Source of the DNA: JAQVPN01 sp036170435
GTDB taxonomy: Bacteria; Patescibacteriota; Gracilibacteria; BD1-5; UBA6164
Assembly (NCBI GenBank): GCA_036170435.1
Contig: JAVHPF010000096.1
Span: forward strand, 1-6,651
Length of the DNA: 6,651 nucleotides
Direction: 5' to 3'
In this document: positions 5,204 through 6,651 of the stretch, piece by piece
Numbering within the stretch: the stretch's first letter is position 1
How the letters are laid out: each line of letters starts with the position of its first letter
Notes under the pieces: generated by a model
The model's database searches: none
Told to the model about the DNA's origin: nothing
Seen by the model: the letters and a program-made list of their open reading frames with translations, nothing else
Program-made: the position numbers and the translations under genes

Positions 5204-6640
5204 ATGGAAAAATACTACAAACTTAAAAATATCTTAACTTTTTTAGTTGGCACACTTAGAAAACAAGACTTTTTGGTTTATTTTAAAAAAATGACTATAG
5301 TTGATGTTGTTTGAGATGAACTTGTTTTAGGAGTTGTTTCAAATTTCATGAGAGATAATATTGCAGCAAAATTCTATGATAATATTTTAGAAGCCGCAAA
5401 AACTGAATTTCCAAATTTAAAAAGAATTGATTTTGTTGTTGATCCAAATATAGAAAATCCTACAAATCATAATGTAGTTGATTGTGTTAGTCTTTTTAAA
5501 GATTCAACTTCAAAGAAAAAACCTAAAAAAGAAGAAGAAAATCCTATAGTTGATAAAAATCAAGCTGGGTTTTCTAGAAATACAAAAACAGTAAATGATA
5601 GATATAGTTTGGAAAATTTCATAGTTTGACCAGATAATCAATTAGCTTATTCTGCTTGTGAAGCTGTTACTAGAAATCCTGGGAAATCATATAATCCTCT
5701 TTATATTTATTGAGATGTTGGTTTAGGAAAAACTCATTTACTTCAAGCAACAGGAAATGCTATTTCAAAAAAATTCAAAGATAAAAATATAGCTTATACT
5801 ACAGCTGATAAATTTATTACTGATTATGTTTCTGCTGTTAAGAAAAAATCAGTTGAAAGACTAAGAGATAAATACAAAGAAATTGATGTTTTAATTATAG
5901 ATGATGTACAATTTCTAGCAAAAAAAGAACAAACTCAAAATGAACTTTATAATATTTTCAACATTTTATATGATGGAGAAAAACAAATTATAATAAGTTG
6001 AGATAGACCACCAAATGAATTATCAGAACTTGAACCAAGATTAAAAAGTAGATTTGCATGGGGAATAACGGTAGATATTGGGAAACCAGATTATGAAACT
6101 AGACTTGCTATCATTCAAGAAAAATCTAGAGCTAGAGAATTTCTACTTCCAAAAGATGTTTCTGAATTTGTAGCTGCAAATGTTACTGATAATGTCAGAG
6201 AATTGGAATGAGTTCTAAATCAAATAATTGCTGAATTTGAACTTGATTGAAGTACTCCAACACTTGATAGAGTAGCTAAAAAACTAAAAAAATTAAGTTT
6301 TACTTGAGATTTACTTAGTTTCTGACATGCACCAGTTGCAAATAAAATCAAATTAAAATCTTATGAAGATGTTATTGATGCAGTTTCTGCCCATTTCTGA
6401 ATAGAAAAAGAATGAATTTTATGAGAAAATAGAAGAAAAGAATTTATGATTCCAAGACAAGTATCAATGTACTTACTTAAAACAAAAATGAACTATACCT
6501 ATGAAAGAATTTGAAATATATTTTCAGGTAGAAATCATTCAGCTATACTTTATTCTTGTAATAAACTTGATAGTATAATGAAAAAAGATAAAAATCTTTT
6601 ATACGAAGTTAATGCTATAAGAGAAAGTATTGGATTATAG
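5204..6640 (+). CDS. dnaA: Chromosomal replication initiator protein DnaA
   Basis: AAA+ ATPase that binds the origin, opens DNA and loads the helicase. 478 residues, normal length. Domain I is about 1-85. A charged linker lies near 100-130 (KKKPKKEEE). Domain III starts near 134 with YSLENFIVGPDNQLA. The P-loop GDVGLGKT is at 170-177; its first Gly is a UGA codon. Walker B DVLIIDDVQFL is at 228-238. ISGDRPP and LEPRLKSRFAWG follow. Domain IV contains PRQVSMYLLKTKMNYTYERIG, then FSGRNHSAIL (440-449). Twelve of 24 glycines are UGA, including those in FIVG, RELEG and ERIG. The ATG at 5204 is the only start after an in-frame TAA at 5168-5170; the Shine-Dalgarno is weak at best (GAAG). It stops at TAG, 11 bases before the window end. 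The recognition helix deviates from the usual GRDHTT, noted in the findings. Confidence 0.97.
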
Positions 6641-6651
6641 AAAACAAAAAA

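Noticed and set aside
5204..6640. UGA as tryptophan (table 4) or selenocysteine
   Set aside because: UGA sits at conserved glycine sites, not Trp or redox sites, and UGG is used for Trp; no SECIS-like need arises across six genes.

Overview
The window reads as chromosomal DNA from a bacterium that decodes UGA as glycine (translation table 25), i.e. Gracilibacteria (BD1-5) or Absconditabacteria (SR1). Under the standard code the genes look broken. With UGA read as Gly, six of them open into full reading frames, and the UGAs fall where the protein families require glycine (DnaA RELEG, SLT AAGIWQFMP and YNRG, HrcA IGEEN, MiaA GGTGLY). UGG still encodes Trp. All stops seen are UAA or UAG. The DNA is very AT-rich and arginine is almost always AGA. 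Nothing here separates the two phyla.

Layout. 2-682 (+): compact hrcA, the heat-shock repressor, cut by the left edge. 691-770: two hairpins, the second a two-way terminator facing the converging trxA. 782-1147 (-): trxA thioredoxin. 1175-1207: hairpin terminator. 1225-1300 (-): tRNA-Lys(UUU) with encoded CCA and a clear promoter at 1337-1365. 1453-2409 (+): miaA, tRNA dimethylallyltransferase. 2424-3107 (-): unrecognised single-pass membrane protein, convergent with miaA, with its own promoter, Shine-Dalgarno and terminator. 3182-3934 (-): MTAN/nucleoside-phosphorylase-like protein. 3958-4066: GC-richer inverted-repeat element. 4073-4948 (-): membrane-anchored lytic transglycosylase. 4949-5203: intergenic DNA of about 20% GC between divergent genes, a possible origin-proximal region. 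5204-6640 (+): dnaA.

These are mostly housekeeping genes: replication initiation, tRNA and its modification, redox, stress control and peptidoglycan turnover. They do not form one operon; orientations alternate and most genes have their own signals. I see no defence system, CRISPR array or integrated mobile gene. The points most worth a second look are: the 2424-3107 gene, which uses no UGA glycine at all (0 of 15, against about half in its neighbours) and has the only strong Shine-Dalgarno, suggesting foreign or recent origin; the palindromic element at 3958-4066; a DnaA whose DNA-reading helix departs from the usual signature; and the possible dependence of UGA decoding on MiaA.
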